From Woeseiaceae bacterium (GTDB lineage Bacteria > Pseudomonadota > Gammaproteobacteria > Steroidobacterales > Woeseiaceae), in assembly GCA_030066735.1 (NCBI GenBank), contig JASJBB010000019.1, forward strand, positions 1 to 43,040: DNA of 43,040 nt, written 5' to 3'. The notes below the pieces were generated by a model that saw only the letters and a list, made by a program, of their open reading frames with translations, did no database searches and was not told where the DNA came from. How positions within the stretch are numbered: position 1 is the stretch's first letter; each line of letters starts with the position of its first letter. The position numbers and the translations under genes were made by a program. Below, in pieces: positions 35,191 to 43,040 of the stretch.

Positions 35191-37050
35191 CTAACCTGCC
35201 TTGACCTGCTGGCCGGCGTCGCCGGCGGGTGGTTCGCCGACCGGTGCGTTGGCCGCCGACATTGCCAGCGGCTTGGCCTGCATGACATTCTCCGGCAGCG
35301 TGAAGCCCGATACGGTCTCCCTGAGCTGCGAGGCCAGCTCGGACAGCTTGGCGATAGACGCTGCGGTGGCCGTTGTCGCCTTGCCCGTCTGCTCACTGAT
35401 TTCGCGCAGTCGCGTCGTGCGCCGCGTCACGTCGGCCGCCGAACCCGCCTGCTGCCTGGCGGAACTCGAGATGTTCTGCACGAGGCTCGCAATCTGGTTG
35501 GATACCTGCTCGATCTCGTCGAGCGCCGCGCCGGCGTTTTCCGCCAGCAGCGCTCCGCCCACCACGTCCGTGGTACTGCGTTCCATCGATACGACGGCCT
35601 CGTTGGTGTCGGCCTGAATCGTGCGCACCAGTACCTCGATCTGCTTGGTCGCATTGGTGGATCTTTCCGCGAGACGCTGCACTTCGTCGGCAACGACCGC
35701 GAATCCGCGGCCGGCTTCGCCGGCCATCGACGCCTGGATCGACGCGTTCAGTGCGAGGATATTCGTCTGCTCCGCGATGTCGTTGATGAGCTCGACGATA
35801 TTGCCGATTTCCTGGGAGCTCTCGCCGAGGCGCTTGATGCGCTTCGAGGTGTCCTGGATGGTCTCGCGAATCGTGTTCATGCCGTCAATCGTGCGCCGCA
35901 CGGCTTCGCCGCCCTTGTGCGCAACTTCCACCGAGTGCCGCGCAACGTCCGATGAGCGCTCGGCGTTGCCCGAGACTTCCTCGATAGACGCCGCCATCGA
36001 GACGATGGACTCGGTCGCGGCGTTGATCTCGCGGCCCTGGTTGTCAGCTGCCTTCGCCATGTGCGCCGCCGTGCTTTCGGTCTGCTTGGCCGCGCAGTCG
36101 ACCATGATCGCCGTCTCATTGACCGTCGTAACGAGCTTGCGCAGTTCTTCGATCGCAAAGTTGAACGAGTCGGCGATGGTCCCCGTGATGTCCTCGGTTA
36201 CCGTTGCCTCGACCGTCAGATCACCGTCGGCGAGGCTGCCCATTTCGTCAAGCAGCCGCAGGATAGCCTGCTGGTTGCGTTCGTTCTGTTCCGCCTGGAC
36301 CTTGGCCGTGCTCTCGAAGTGGGAGGATTTGGCGTTCAGGGAGACGAGTACGACGACCATAAGAATGGCAATGCCGATCAGCCCCAGGGGGATGTAGGCG
36401 TTTTGCAGGTAGTCCGGCAACGGACTCGGAGCGCTTTCCTGCGCGCTGGCCAGTCGCGCTGCCGTCGACGCGAGCTGCGACCGGGACTCGGCGAGCCCCG
36501 CCAGCGCCGCCGCGTCGGCGTTGATCTGTTCGATGGCGGCTTCGAGTGCGCCGACGTGCCCTTCCAGCGGCACCAGCACGGCCTCGCGGCCCTCATCGTC
36601 GAGTGCGCTGATGTCGAGTTCCGTCTCTTCGCCAGCGAACGCGTCGACCACCATCCTCAGGTAGGCCGCGTCGGCGCTAACCTCTGCGATGGCGCTCCCG
36701 ACGTCCGGGTTGGAAGCCAGCCCCGGCGCAAAAGAGGAAATGCGCGCGGCCCGGCGCTGCAACTCGAGCACGGTGTCGGTGGCGCCGGAGCGATCGAGCA
36801 AATCGTTGGACAGTCCCAGTATTGCGTCCGCGCTCGCGACGATGGTGCCGGCGGCTTCCTCTGCCCGGGTGAACGCCGCGTCACCGGACAGAACGTCCGA
36901 CGACTCGGACTGCAACTGCGCCCACTCGGCGGCGGAGCCGGAAGATCCCTGGCCGGCAAAGAACGTCAGTGCTGCGGCCGCCAGGAGCAAAATCGCCGTG
37001 ACGATGGCAACGATTCGGAATGTTGTAGCTGTGTCTGCTGAATTAGCCAT
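35191..37050 (-). CDS. pilJ: Twitching-motility methyl-accepting chemoreceptor PilJ
   Basis: A 619-residue chemoreceptor with TM1 at about residues 12-31, a periplasmic helical domain (about 35-215), TM2 at about 218-238, a HAMP-like linker including EMGSLADGDLTVEATVTEDITG, and a long cytoplasmic coiled coil. The kinase-control tip is in NILALNASIQASMAGEAGRGFAVVADEVQRLAERS. The periplasmic part resembles the PilJ N-terminal domain, which in Pseudomonas senses pilin contact or phosphatidylethanolamine. It is flanked by pilI and chpA. No methyltransferase pilK gene is present, so adaptation by methylation may be absent or encoded elsewhere. Confidence 0.94.
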   Translation of the reverse strand: MANSADTATTFRIVAIVTAILLLAAAALTFFAGQGSSGSAAEWAQLQSESSDVLSGDAAFTRAEEAAGTIVASADAILGLSNDLLDRSGATDTVLELQRRAARISSFAPGLASNPDVGSAIAEVSADAAYLRMVVDAFAGEETELDISALDDEGREAVLVPLEGHVGALEAAIEQINADAAALAGLAESRSQLASTAARLASAQESAPSPLPDYLQNAYIPLGLIGIAILMVVVLVSLNAKSSHFESTAKVQAEQNERNQQAILRLLDEMGSLADGDLTVEATVTEDITGTIADSFNFAIEELRKLVTTVNETAIMVDCAAKQTESTAAHMAKAADNQGREINAATESIVSMAASIEEVSGNAERSSDVARHSVEVAHKGGEAVRRTIDGMNTIRETIQDTSKRIKRLGESSQEIGNIVELINDIAEQTNILALNASIQASMAGEAGRGFAVVADEVQRLAERSTNATKQIEVLVRTIQADTNEAVVSMERSTTDVVGGALLAENAGAALDEIEQVSNQIASLVQNISSSARQQAGSAADVTRRTTRLREISEQTGKATTATAASIAKLSELASQLRETVSGFTLPENVMQAKPLAMSAANAPVGEPPAGDAGQQVKAG

Positions 37051-37072
37051 AGTTTTGCTGTCTCTGATTGCC

Positions 37073-37633
37073 CTACTCAGCTGCCGCCTGCAGGAACAGG
37101 TTGCTTTCTATGAAGTCGGACAGGTCGAATACCGGCCAGGTGTCCTCGCTGCGCTGATAGGCCCCGGTCAGGAAACGGTCGCAGCGCACAACCGTCTCGG
37201 GCCAGGTGTCTGTGTACTCGTGGTCCATGAAGCGGCGAAACCCCAGCACTTCGTCAACGACGAGCCCGGCGGGAATTTCGCGATGGTTGACCGAGATCAC
37301 CCGCGTGTTGCGCCGTAATGTCGTGCGTCCGCCCCCGAGCAGTAATTTGACATCGACCAGCGGCAGCAAGTGGCCGCGCAGGTTGGCGATGCCGAGCAAC
37401 CACCGCTTCGCTCCCGGAACACGGGTCATGCCGTCGGGAAGCATCAGCACTTCACGAACCTGGTCGCGCGTCGCAACAAAATGTTCCTCCCCGATTCGAA
37501 ACCCCACGCCGACCCATTCCGCCGCCATCGCGCCGGCTTGCCCCGAGTGCGCCTGGCGACTGCGGCGTTCGATCTCGGCGAGCAGCTCGAAAGGCTGCTC
37601 GACGAGCTTCGCAAGTTCCGGCGTTGCGCCCAC
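37073..37633 (-). CDS. pilI: CheW-like adaptor PilI
   Basis: A 186-residue CheW-domain protein (WVGVGFRIGEEHFVATRDQVREVLMLP, WLLGIANLRGHLLPLVDVKLLLGG, IPAGLVVDEVLGFRRF, VFDLSDFIES) with an N-terminal helical extension of about 38 residues. It couples PilJ to ChpA. The start is a GTG touching the pilH stop (TGAGTG), so translation is coupled. It lies between pilH and pilJ, as in Pseudomonas. Confidence 0.93.
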   Translation of the reverse strand: MGATPELAKLVEQPFELLAEIERRSRQAHSGQAGAMAAEWVGVGFRIGEEHFVATRDQVREVLMLPDGMTRVPGAKRWLLGIANLRGHLLPLVDVKLLLGGGRTTLRRNTRVISVNHREIPAGLVVDEVLGFRRFMDHEYTDTWPETVVRCDRFLTGAYQRSEDTWPVFDLSDFIESNLFLQAAAE

Positions 37634-37999
37634 TCAGCCAGCCATCACCGCGTTGATCTTGGCGACCAGCTGCTTGGCGTCGACCGGTTTGACCAGGTAC
37701 TCGACCGCCCCCTGGCGCATTCCCCAGATCTTGTCTGTCTCCTGGTCCTTGGTCGTAATCATGATGACCGGGATATTGGCCGTATCGGCATCCTGGGTCA
37801 GTTTGCGAGTGGCCTGGAAGCCGTTCATGCCGGGCATCACGACATCCATCAGGATGCAGTCCGGCTTCGAGTTCCTGGCCTTGCGCAGGCCTTCTTCACC
37901 GCTGTCGGCGACGAGCGTGTCGAAACCACTCTTTTCGAGCATTTTCTGGAACAGGTGCAATTCGGTCGGCGAATCGTCGACGATGAGAATGACTGCCAT
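37634..37999 (-). CDS. pilH: Response regulator PilH
   Basis: A 121-residue single-domain receiver. The acid pair is VDDS (D8, D9), phospho-acceptor D52 in ILMDVVMPGMNG, Thr in VIMITTK and Lys in LVKPVDAKQL. PilH phosphorylation opposes PilG and favours retraction by PilT in Pseudomonas. No output domain is present. It lies between pilG and pilI with 13 and 0 bases of spacing. Confidence 0.94.
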   Translation of the reverse strand: MAVILIVDDSPTELHLFQKMLEKSGFDTLVADSGEEGLRKARNSKPDCILMDVVMPGMNGFQATRKLTQDADTANIPVIMITTKDQETDKIWGMRQGAVEYLVKPVDAKQLVAKINAVMAG

Positions 38000-38012
38000 C
38001 TACAGCGTCCCC

Positions 38013-38405
38013 CTAGTTGATCTGGTTCGAAATTGCCCCGAGCAACTCGTCCTTGGTGAACGGTTTGGTCAGGTATTGTTCCGAGCCGACGATGCGACCG
38101 CGTGCGCGGTCGAAAAGGCCGTCCTTGGACGACAGCATGATGACGGGCGTCTCCTTGAACATCTTGTTGTGCTTGATCAGGGAGCAGGTCTCGTAACCGT
38201 CCAGGCGGGGCATCATGATGTCGACGAAGATCAGGTCCGGCTGGTGATCCGCGATTTTCGACAGGGCGTCGAAGCCATCGATAGCTGTAAACACCTGGCA
38301 GCCTTCCTTGGTCAGCAGTGTTTCCGCCGTCCGGCGGATGGTCTTGCTGTCATCTACAACGAGTATCTTGAGTCCGTTAAGACTTCGAGATGCGCTATTT
38401 GACAC
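38013..38405 (-). CDS. pilG: Response regulator PilG
   Basis: A 130-residue single-domain receiver. The acid pair is VVDDS (D18, D19), phospho-acceptor D62 in IFVDIMMPRLDG, VIMLSSK carries the switch Ser and Lys, and LTKPFTKDEL holds the conserved Lys-Pro. The ten-residue N-terminal tail fits PilG rather than PilH. PilG activates pilus extension and cAMP synthesis. It starts with GTG preceded by GAGGAAA, and is the first gene of the chemosystem operon, divergent from gshB. Confidence 0.93.
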   Translation of the reverse strand: MSNSASRSLNGLKILVVDDSKTIRRTAETLLTKEGCQVFTAIDGFDALSKIADHQPDLIFVDIMMPRLDGYETCSLIKHNKMFKETPVIMLSSKDGLFDRARGRIVGSEQYLTKPFTKDELLGAISNQIN

Positions 38406-38563
38406 CGGATTTCCTCACGCTTTTACCGACTTGTACCATATTGACATAACTCCTGCTACGACGCGCGTTTCGTTCCGCAAAATCTTAGGGATTTTCGGCG
38501 TTTACCAATTGATTCCAAGGTATAGTTGCTCGCTCGAAACGCAGGGAGACGGCAACAGCCCCC
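38406..38563. promoter_or_regulatory. Divergent promoter region between pilG and gshB
   Basis: The 158-base gap must hold promoters for both operons. On the plus strand TATAGT at 38521-38526 is a good -10 element, but the region 14-17 bases upstream (TTTACC, GTTTAC) is a weak -35. A TTGACA at 38442-38447 has no matching -10. I could not define the pilG promoter. Confidence 0.4.
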
Positions 38564-39517
38564 ATGGCCAGTAAATCGCTGAGAATCGGTATCGTGATGG
38601 ATCCGATCGAGTCCATTACCCCCTACAAAGACAGCTCCCTCGCGATGCTGCTCGAAGCCGCGCGGCGCGACGCCGAAATTCACTATTTCCAGCAGCGTGA
38701 CCTGAGACTCCTGGGCGGCCGCGCCGTCGGGCAGTCAACCATACTCGGCGTCAGGGACGACGACAGCGACTGGTTCACACTTGGCGCCTCGCAGGAAGTC
38801 GATCTCGGCGACCTCGACGTCGTGCTCATGCGCAAGGACCCGCCGTTCGACATGGAATATGTCTACACCACCTACATCCTCGATCGGGCCGGCGAAGCAG
38901 GCGCACTCATCGTCAACCACCCGCAGGCGCTCAGGGACATGAACGAAAAGGCCTACACGGCCTGGTTCCCGGAGTGCACCCCCCTGACACTCATTACCCG
39001 CTCGATCGAGGACATGCGATCCTTCCTGGCCGAGCAGGAGCACATCGTCGCGAAACCGCTCGACGGTATGGGCGGCAAGTCGATCTTCGCGATCAGGAAA
39101 GGCGACAAGAACGCCAACGTGATCTTCGAGACGCTGACCGACGACGGCCGCAAGTTCGCCATGGCGCAGGTGTTCGTGCCCGAAATCAGCGAGGGCGACA
39201 AGCGCATCCTGCTGATCGACGGCGAGCCCGTGCCGTTTTCCCTGGCGCGCATTCCGTCGGGTGACGACCACCGTGGCAACCTCGTCATGGGAGCGACCGG
39301 AGTCGGTCAGCCGTTGTCCGACGCCGACCTGGCCATCTGCGAGCGCGTCGGTCCCGCACTGCGCGACGCCGGCGTCGTCTTCGCCGGCATCGATGTCATC
39401 GGGGACTACCTGACCGAGGTCAACGTCACCAGCCCGACCGGGATTCGCGAACTCGACAAGCAGTTTGACCTGAATATTGCGGGCCTGATGTTCGACGCCA
39501 TCGAAAAGCGCCTCTGA
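38564..39517 (+). CDS. gshB: Glutathione synthetase
   Basis: A 317-residue ATP-grasp ligase, almost the length of E. coli GshB (316). Visible are the N-terminal LRIGIVMDPIESITPYKDSSLAML, VLMRKDPPFDMEYVYTTYILD, the ATP-binding HIVAKPLDGMGGKSIF, and the C-terminal VIGDYLTEVNVTSPTGIRE with metal-binding acids. It joins gamma-glutamylcysteine and glycine in the cytoplasm to complete glutathione, the cofactor of frmA in this window. It is divergent from pilG, the same arrangement as in Pseudomonas. Confidence 0.97.
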   Translation: MASKSLRIGIVMDPIESITPYKDSSLAMLLEAARRDAEIHYFQQRDLRLLGGRAVGQSTILGVRDDDSDWFTLGASQEVDLGDLDVVLMRKDPPFDMEYVYTTYILDRAGEAGALIVNHPQALRDMNEKAYTAWFPECTPLTLITRSIEDMRSFLAEQEHIVAKPLDGMGGKSIFAIRKGDKNANVIFETLTDDGRKFAMAQVFVPEISEGDKRILLIDGEPVPFSLARIPSGDDHRGNLVMGATGVGQPLSDADLAICERVGPALRDAGVVFAGIDVIGDYLTEVNVTSPTGIRELDKQFDLNIAGLMFDAIEKRL

Positions 39518-39550
39518 ACCCCGAAAACCGGGACTTAAGCGCTTGTTTTT
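39506..39550 (+). terminator. Possible intrinsic terminator after gshB
   Basis: AAGCGC inside the last gshB codons (39506-39511) can pair with GCGCTT (39539-39544), enclosing a small CCCG/CGGG hairpin, and is followed by GTTTTT (39545-39550). The long branched loop makes it imperfect, and tonB starts only 30 bases later. Confidence 0.4.
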
Positions 39551-39579
39551 AGTCCGAATCTGGCGGATGATCCCGGCAA

Positions 39580-40497
39580 ATGGCCACCGCCGCGCTCAGA
39601 AAAGACACGGATGATATCCAGCTCGTGCCGCCGGAACGTCCCGACCGGCTGCCGGCCATGCTGTTCCTGTCAGCGCTGGTTCACGGCATCCTGATCATCG
39701 GCGTCACGTTCAATCCGCACCTGCTCGAGAATTTTTCGGACGCGATCTCCCTCGAAGTGACAATCGTCGCCGACCCGGACCAGTCGATCGACCGTCCGGA
39801 CGAGGCCGAGTACCTGGCCCAGACGTCGCAACTCGGCACCGGCAATACCTTCGACGATGTCAGGCCGTCGGCGCCGCTGCAGAGCGCATCGCCCATCGAC
39901 AATCCCGGCGAGGAGAATGCCGAGTCGCTGCAGGAAACCGTGGCGCACGAACAGAGCGCCGACCAGCTGCTTTCGACCCGGAGCGAACAGGACAGGAAGG
40001 TGACCGACGACCTGCGCGATGAACCGCGGCCCGATGACACGACGGCCATCGCACTCGAACGCGGCGCCGAACAGACCCTGCCACTGCCGCAGGACGAGGA
40101 CGCGACGCTGCTGATTCACGATGATGACCCGCGCCAGCTCGTCATCAGTGCCGACACGCGTGAATCCGTCATCGCCGGTTACCTCGACAACTGGAAACGG
40201 CGCGTCGAGGCGGTTGGCGACGAGTATTTCCCGGAACTCGGCGACCTGCCGGATGCGACCGGCAGTCCCACGCTCGAAGTCAGCATCGCGGCCTCGGGCC
40301 AGCTCACCGAAGTGGTCATCCGCAAGTCGAGCGGCTCGACTTTGCTCGACAAGGCGGCACTCGACATCCTCCGCCGGGCCTCGCCGTTCGACCCCTTCCC
40401 GCCCGAGGTTCGCGCCGACTACGATCGCCTGCGATTTGCCTACAAATGGGTTTTCGCGCAGGAACTCGCGAACGCGACGGCCGCCGCCCAGAACTAA
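39580..40497 (+). CDS. TonB-family energy transducer (TonB3-like)
   Basis: A 305-residue protein with one N-terminal membrane helix (about residues 26-45, AMLFLSALVHGILIIGVTF), a long acidic periplasmic linker rich in Glu/Asp/Ser instead of the usual Pro-Lys repeats, and a C-terminal TonB domain (about 205-300) with IAGYLDNWKRRVEAVGDEYFP, LEVSIAASGQLTEVVIRKSSG and LDKAALDILRRASPFDPFP. The position beside gshB and the pil-chp cluster equals that of tonB3 in Pseudomonas, which is linked to twitching motility. No exbB or exbD adjoins it. It may energise outer-membrane transport or pilus assembly. Confidence 0.87.
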   Translation: MATAALRKDTDDIQLVPPERPDRLPAMLFLSALVHGILIIGVTFNPHLLENFSDAISLEVTIVADPDQSIDRPDEAEYLAQTSQLGTGNTFDDVRPSAPLQSASPIDNPGEENAESLQETVAHEQSADQLLSTRSEQDRKVTDDLRDEPRPDDTTAIALERGAEQTLPLPQDEDATLLIHDDDPRQLVISADTRESVIAGYLDNWKRRVEAVGDEYFPELGDLPDATGSPTLEVSIAASGQLTEVVIRKSSGSTLLDKAALDILRRASPFDPFPPEVRADYDRLRFAYKWVFAQELANATAAAQN

Positions 40498-40539
40498 AGC
40501 GAATTATGCACAGGGCCGCATCTGGTCCATACTGTAGTC

Positions 40540-41103
40540 ATGGGATACGAAGGCTCCATGGCAAATCAATTGCTTATCGCCATGCCCGGTATGGCGGATC
40601 CCAATTTCAGCACGACAGTGACGCTCGTCTGTGAACATAACGACGAAGGCGCGCTCGGCATCGTCATCAATCGACCGCTCGAACTCACGCTCGCCGAGCT
40701 GTTCGAACAGCTGGAGCTGGACGACGCGGACCCCGATACGGCAGAGCTGCCTGTGCTCCTGGGGGGGCCGGTCGGGCCGGAGCGCGGTTTCGTGCTGCAC
40801 GCGCCGGTCGATCGCTACGAAAACACGCTGGCGGTCTCGAGCGACATACACCTGACGCTGTCCCGGGACGTCATCGACGAGATGGCTGCCGGCGGCGGGC
40901 CGCAGCAGACGCTCGTGGCGCTCGGCTATGCCGGCTGGGAAGCAGGTCAGCTCGAGCACGAAATGCTCGCGAATTCCTGGCTTACGGTTCCGGCGACGAC
41001 CGACATCGTGTTCGACATGCCATTCAACCAGCGCTGGATGTCGGCCGCGCAGACGCTGGGCATCGACATCAGCCAGATCTCTCCAGATGCCGGCCACGCC
41101 TGA
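40540..41103 (+). CDS. yqgE: YqgE/AlgH family protein (UPF0301)
   Basis: A 187-residue protein with the family pattern NQLLIAMPGMADPNFSTTVTLVCEHN, GALGIVINRPLELTL, LLGGPVGPERGFVLH, and ALGYAGWEAGQLEHEMLANSWLTVP. The function is not established, although the AlgH name comes from an alginate regulation phenotype in Pseudomonas. A second possible start at 40558 (MANQLLIAMPG) matches most homologues and might be the real one. The gene overlaps ruvX by 17 bases, a common yqgE-ruvX pair. Confidence 0.93.
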   Translation: MGYEGSMANQLLIAMPGMADPNFSTTVTLVCEHNDEGALGIVINRPLELTLAELFEQLELDDADPDTAELPVLLGGPVGPERGFVLHAPVDRYENTLAVSSDIHLTLSRDVIDEMAAGGGPQQTLVALGYAGWEAGQLEHEMLANSWLTVPATTDIVFDMPFNQRWMSAAQTLGIDISQISPDAGHA

Positions 41104-41545
41104 CAACGGCGGCAGCGCCCCGGAAACTGTTCTCGCTTTCGATTTCGGCCTGCGGCGCATTGGCGTGGCGGTCGGCCAGTCGGTTACGGCCTCGGCAAAC
41201 CCGCTTGGCGTGGTCGCCAACGGCGAAAATGGCCCCGACTTCGACGCCATCGCGAAGCTGATCAAGGAATGGCAGCCGTCCCGACTCATCGTCGGCATGC
41301 CGCTGCACGCCGACGGCCAGCCCGGCGAGATGCAGGCGCACGTCGAGGAATTCGTGCGCGAGCTGTGGCGCTTCCAGCTGCCCGTCGACACGATCGACGA
41401 GCGCTATACCTCGATACAGGCCGAGGAGGCCTTGAAGCAGGCCCGGGCTTCCGGAACCCGCGGCAGGATCACCCGGGAGATGATCGACAGCGCGGCTGCC
41501 GTTTTTATCGCCGAACGGTTTCTAATGGACCGCACGAACGTGTAG
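41087..41545 (+). CDS. ruvX: Holliday junction resolvase-like RuvX (YqgF)
   Basis: A 152-residue RNase H-fold protein with the acidic motif FDFGLRRIGVAVG, IVGMPLHADGQPGEM, and the later acidic residues DTIDERYTSIQAEE and MIDSAAAVFIAERFL. YqgF proteins act on RNA/DNA junctions and are needed for pre-16S rRNA maturation. The ATG at 41087 was chosen as it opens directly into the fold; the longer frame from 40928 lies antiparallel in codon sense to yqgE and is not family-like. Confidence 0.93.
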   Translation: MPATPDNGGSAPETVLAFDFGLRRIGVAVGQSVTASANPLGVVANGENGPDFDAIAKLIKEWQPSRLIVGMPLHADGQPGEMQAHVEEFVRELWRFQLPVDTIDERYTSIQAEEALKQARASGTRGRITREMIDSAAAVFIAERFLMDRTNV

Positions 41546-41557
41546 GATTGCGTCTCG

Positions 41558-42556
41558 ATGCAAGCAATCGAAACCTTCCCCACCACCGACAACGTTGCCA
41601 ACCTGCAGCTCGACGCCAGCGGCAACCTGCGGCACCTATTGACCCTCGAAGGCCTGGAGAAAGACCTCCTTGTCGGCCTGCTCGACGACGCGCAGAAATT
41701 CGTGACGCACCCGGGCGATGCGACGGCCCGCAGCCAGTCGCTGGCCGGGCGCACCGTGGCCAACCTGTTCTTCGAAGCCAGCACCCGCACACGCGCCTCG
41801 TTCGACCTGGCCGGCAAGCGGCTTGGCGCCGACGTTTTGAACCTGGACGTCAACACCTCGTCGCGCAAGAAGGGCGAGAGCATTCTCGACATGATCTACA
41901 CGCTGCAGGCCATGCAGGTCGACGTGATGGTCGTGCGTGACGCCAGCGCCGGTGTGCCCGCCTACATCGCGCGCCACGTCAATGACTATGTCAGCATCCT
42001 GAATGCCGGCGAGGCCGAGGTCTCGCACCCGACCCAGGGGCTGCTCGACCTGCTGACGATCCGCCAGCACAAGGGCAGCTTCGAGGACCTCACCGTAGCG
42101 ATCGTCGGCGACATTGCGCATTCGCGTGTCGCCCGGTCTACGGGGCAAGGACTGCACACGCTGGGTGTCGGCGAGCTGCGCCTGATATCGCCGCCGGTGC
42201 TCGCACCCGACGCCGGCGAGATGCCGTATGCCCGGTTGTTCGACAATCTCGAGCAGGGCCTGCGCGACGCCGACGTGGTAATCGCCCTGCGTATCCAGCG
42301 CGAACGCATCGGTAACCTCGACGGCATCCCGGGCATCGACGAGTATTTCGCGAACTATGGCATCAGCACCGAACGCATGCAGCTCGCCAAACCTGGCGCC
42401 ATCGTCATGCACCCGGGACCCATGAACCGTGGCATCGAGATCGAGTCGGTGCTGGCCGATAGCCCGGCGTCGGTCATTACCCAGCAGGTTGCCAACGGCG
42501 TCGCCGTGCGCATGGCGGTGCTCGAGCGGGTCTGCCGGTCCATGGGGCGGCATTGA
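41558..42556 (+). CDS. pyrB: Aspartate carbamoyltransferase catalytic subunit
   Basis: A 332-residue transcarbamylase. Carbamoyl phosphate binds via FEASTRTRASF and the following Lys-Lys of SSRKKGES; other motifs are HPTQGLLDLLTI, GDIAHSRVARS, and the C-terminal MHPGPMNRGIEI. It makes carbamoyl aspartate, the committed step of pyrimidine synthesis. In Pseudomonas pyrR lies between ruvX and pyrB, but here only 12 bases separate them, so PyrR attenuation is absent. A PyrI regulatory-subunit gene is not adjacent. The length suggests the class that forms dodecamers with a pyrC-like partner, but no pyrC is visible in the window. Confidence 0.96.
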   Translation: MQAIETFPTTDNVANLQLDASGNLRHLLTLEGLEKDLLVGLLDDAQKFVTHPGDATARSQSLAGRTVANLFFEASTRTRASFDLAGKRLGADVLNLDVNTSSRKKGESILDMIYTLQAMQVDVMVVRDASAGVPAYIARHVNDYVSILNAGEAEVSHPTQGLLDLLTIRQHKGSFEDLTVAIVGDIAHSRVARSTGQGLHTLGVGELRLISPPVLAPDAGEMPYARLFDNLEQGLRDADVVIALRIQRERIGNLDGIPGIDEYFANYGISTERMQLAKPGAIVMHPGPMNRGIEIESVLADSPASVITQQVANGVAVRMAVLERVCRSMGRH

Positions 42557-43040
42557 CAACAGCCGCCCAACAACGCGCACAACGTAACCGCGGGACCCTG
42601 TTCGTCGAATACGGCGAACTGATCCGGACCAGCGAGTTCCCTGGCGATCAGTACATCATGCGAATCCGGGCGCCGAAGTGCGCGGCCGCGGCGCTGCCCG
42701 GCACGTTCGTACACGTGACCTGTGACGACGCTCTGCCGATGCGCCGGCCGCTGTCAATCATGCGCGCCGGGGATGACTGGATAGAGGTCCTTTACAAGAT
42801 TGTCGGCGAAGGGCTGCAACTGCTGGCGCGCAAACAGCCCGGGGATGCGATCAACGTTCTCGGCCCGATCGGCCAGCCGTTCCGGCCCGATCCGGAGCGC
42901 CCGAACTCGCTGTTGATTGGTGGTGGCGTCGGCATTCCACCCATGGTCTTTCTCGCCGAATCACTGCGTGATTCCAGCGCCCGGCCGCTTGCCATCCTGG
43001 GATCTGAAATCCCGTTTCCGTTCGAACTGCAATCGTCGGC
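42553..43040 (+). CDS. PyrK-like dihydroorotate dehydrogenase electron transfer subunit, 3' end outside window
   Basis: The frame opens with TTG at 42553 overlapping the pyrB stop and stays open to the window end (162 codons). It has an FNR-type FAD-binding domain: GTFVHVTCDDALPMRRPLSI, LLYKIVGEGLQLLARKQPGD and GPIGQPF, then the NAD-binding LLIGGGVGIPPMVFLAESL. This is the PyrK arrangement, in which FAD plus a [2Fe-2S] cluster couples PyrD to NAD. Most gammaproteobacteria use the quinone-linked class 2 PyrD instead. The iron-sulfur cysteines would lie beyond the window. Other FNR-family electron-transfer proteins are possible, but the position beside pyrB supports PyrK. Confidence 0.78.
   Translation, partial: MTTAAQQRAQRNRGTLFVEYGELIRTSEFPGDQYIMRIRAPKCAAAALPGTFVHVTCDDALPMRRPLSIMRAGDDWIEVLYKIVGEGLQLLARKQPGDAINVLGPIGQPFRPDPERPNSLLIGGGVGIPPMVFLAESLRDSSARPLAILGSEIPFPFELQSS

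Noticed and set aside
30330..35955. Numerous open frames opposite chpA and pilJ
   Set aside because: All lie antisense to or out of frame with a continuous kinase and receptor containing complete catalytic motifs.

Overview
The window is a GC-rich, gene-dense chromosomal segment of a gammaproteobacterium. The clues are the PilGHIJ-ChpA-ChpC twitching chemosystem divergent from gshB-tonB-yqgE-ruvX-pyrB (an arrangement familiar from Pseudomonas and relatives), ampD-ampE, the ErpA/bactofilin/DUF6776/RppH neighbourhood, TyrA fused to chorismate mutase, glutathione-dependent formaldehyde dehydrogenase, and a good sigma-54 promoter. It is not Pseudomonas: pilK, chpB and pyrR are absent, and a PyrK-like gene follows pyrB. 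A marine Woeseia-type or related lineage would fit, but that is only an inference. I see no prophage, insertion sequence, CRISPR array, rRNA or tRNA.

Layout. 1-3.2 kb (minus strand): Ppx/GppA phosphatase (cut by the window edge), ErpA, bactofilin, a DUF6776 coiled-coil protein, RppH. 3.2-4.3 kb (plus): BtuC-type permease. 4.3-7.4 kb (minus): tyrA, a GAF/DUF484-GGDEF diguanylate cyclase and an iron-type substrate-binding lipoprotein, with overlapping stops and starts. 7.5-12.8 kb (plus): frmA, a GGT-like protein, pdxH and a beta-propeller/amidohydrolase-like protein whose metal ligands are lost. 12.8-13.3 kb: a non-coding interval with a sigma-54 promoter, an (AAN)n-rich stretch and an intrinsic terminator, read here as a CrcZ-like small RNA candidate. 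13.3-16.4 kb (plus): amidase lipoprotein, membrane-anchored metzincin-like protein, BtuD-type ATPase. 16.4-17.1 kb (minus): HisN-type phosphatase. 17.2-19.8 kb (plus): cobalamin riboswitch, BtuB, PduO-type adenosyltransferase. 19.9-22.7 kb (minus): ampD-ampE-btuF-arsN2. 22.7-23.4 kb (plus): rsmE. 23.5-28.9 kb: small membrane or secreted proteins of unknown role and a lower-GC stretch with an Ig/kelch lipoprotein. 28.9-38.4 kb (minus): pilG-pilH-pilI-pilJ-chpA-chpC plus a cupin. 38.6-43.0 kb (plus): gshB, tonB, yqgE, ruvX, pyrB and a partial pyrK-like gene.

How the genes work together. One theme is vitamin B12 uptake. BtuB, BtuF, BtuC, BtuD and the corrinoid adenosyltransferase are all present within about 17 kb, but at four separate loci, and only btuB-pduO has a visible B12 riboswitch. 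A second theme is type IV pilus chemosignalling, with TonB next to it. A third is possible global regulation: an orphan sigma-54 promoter drives a short transcript containing a nine-triplet run close to the Hfq/Crc-binding consensus. This last is the most novel signal in the window.
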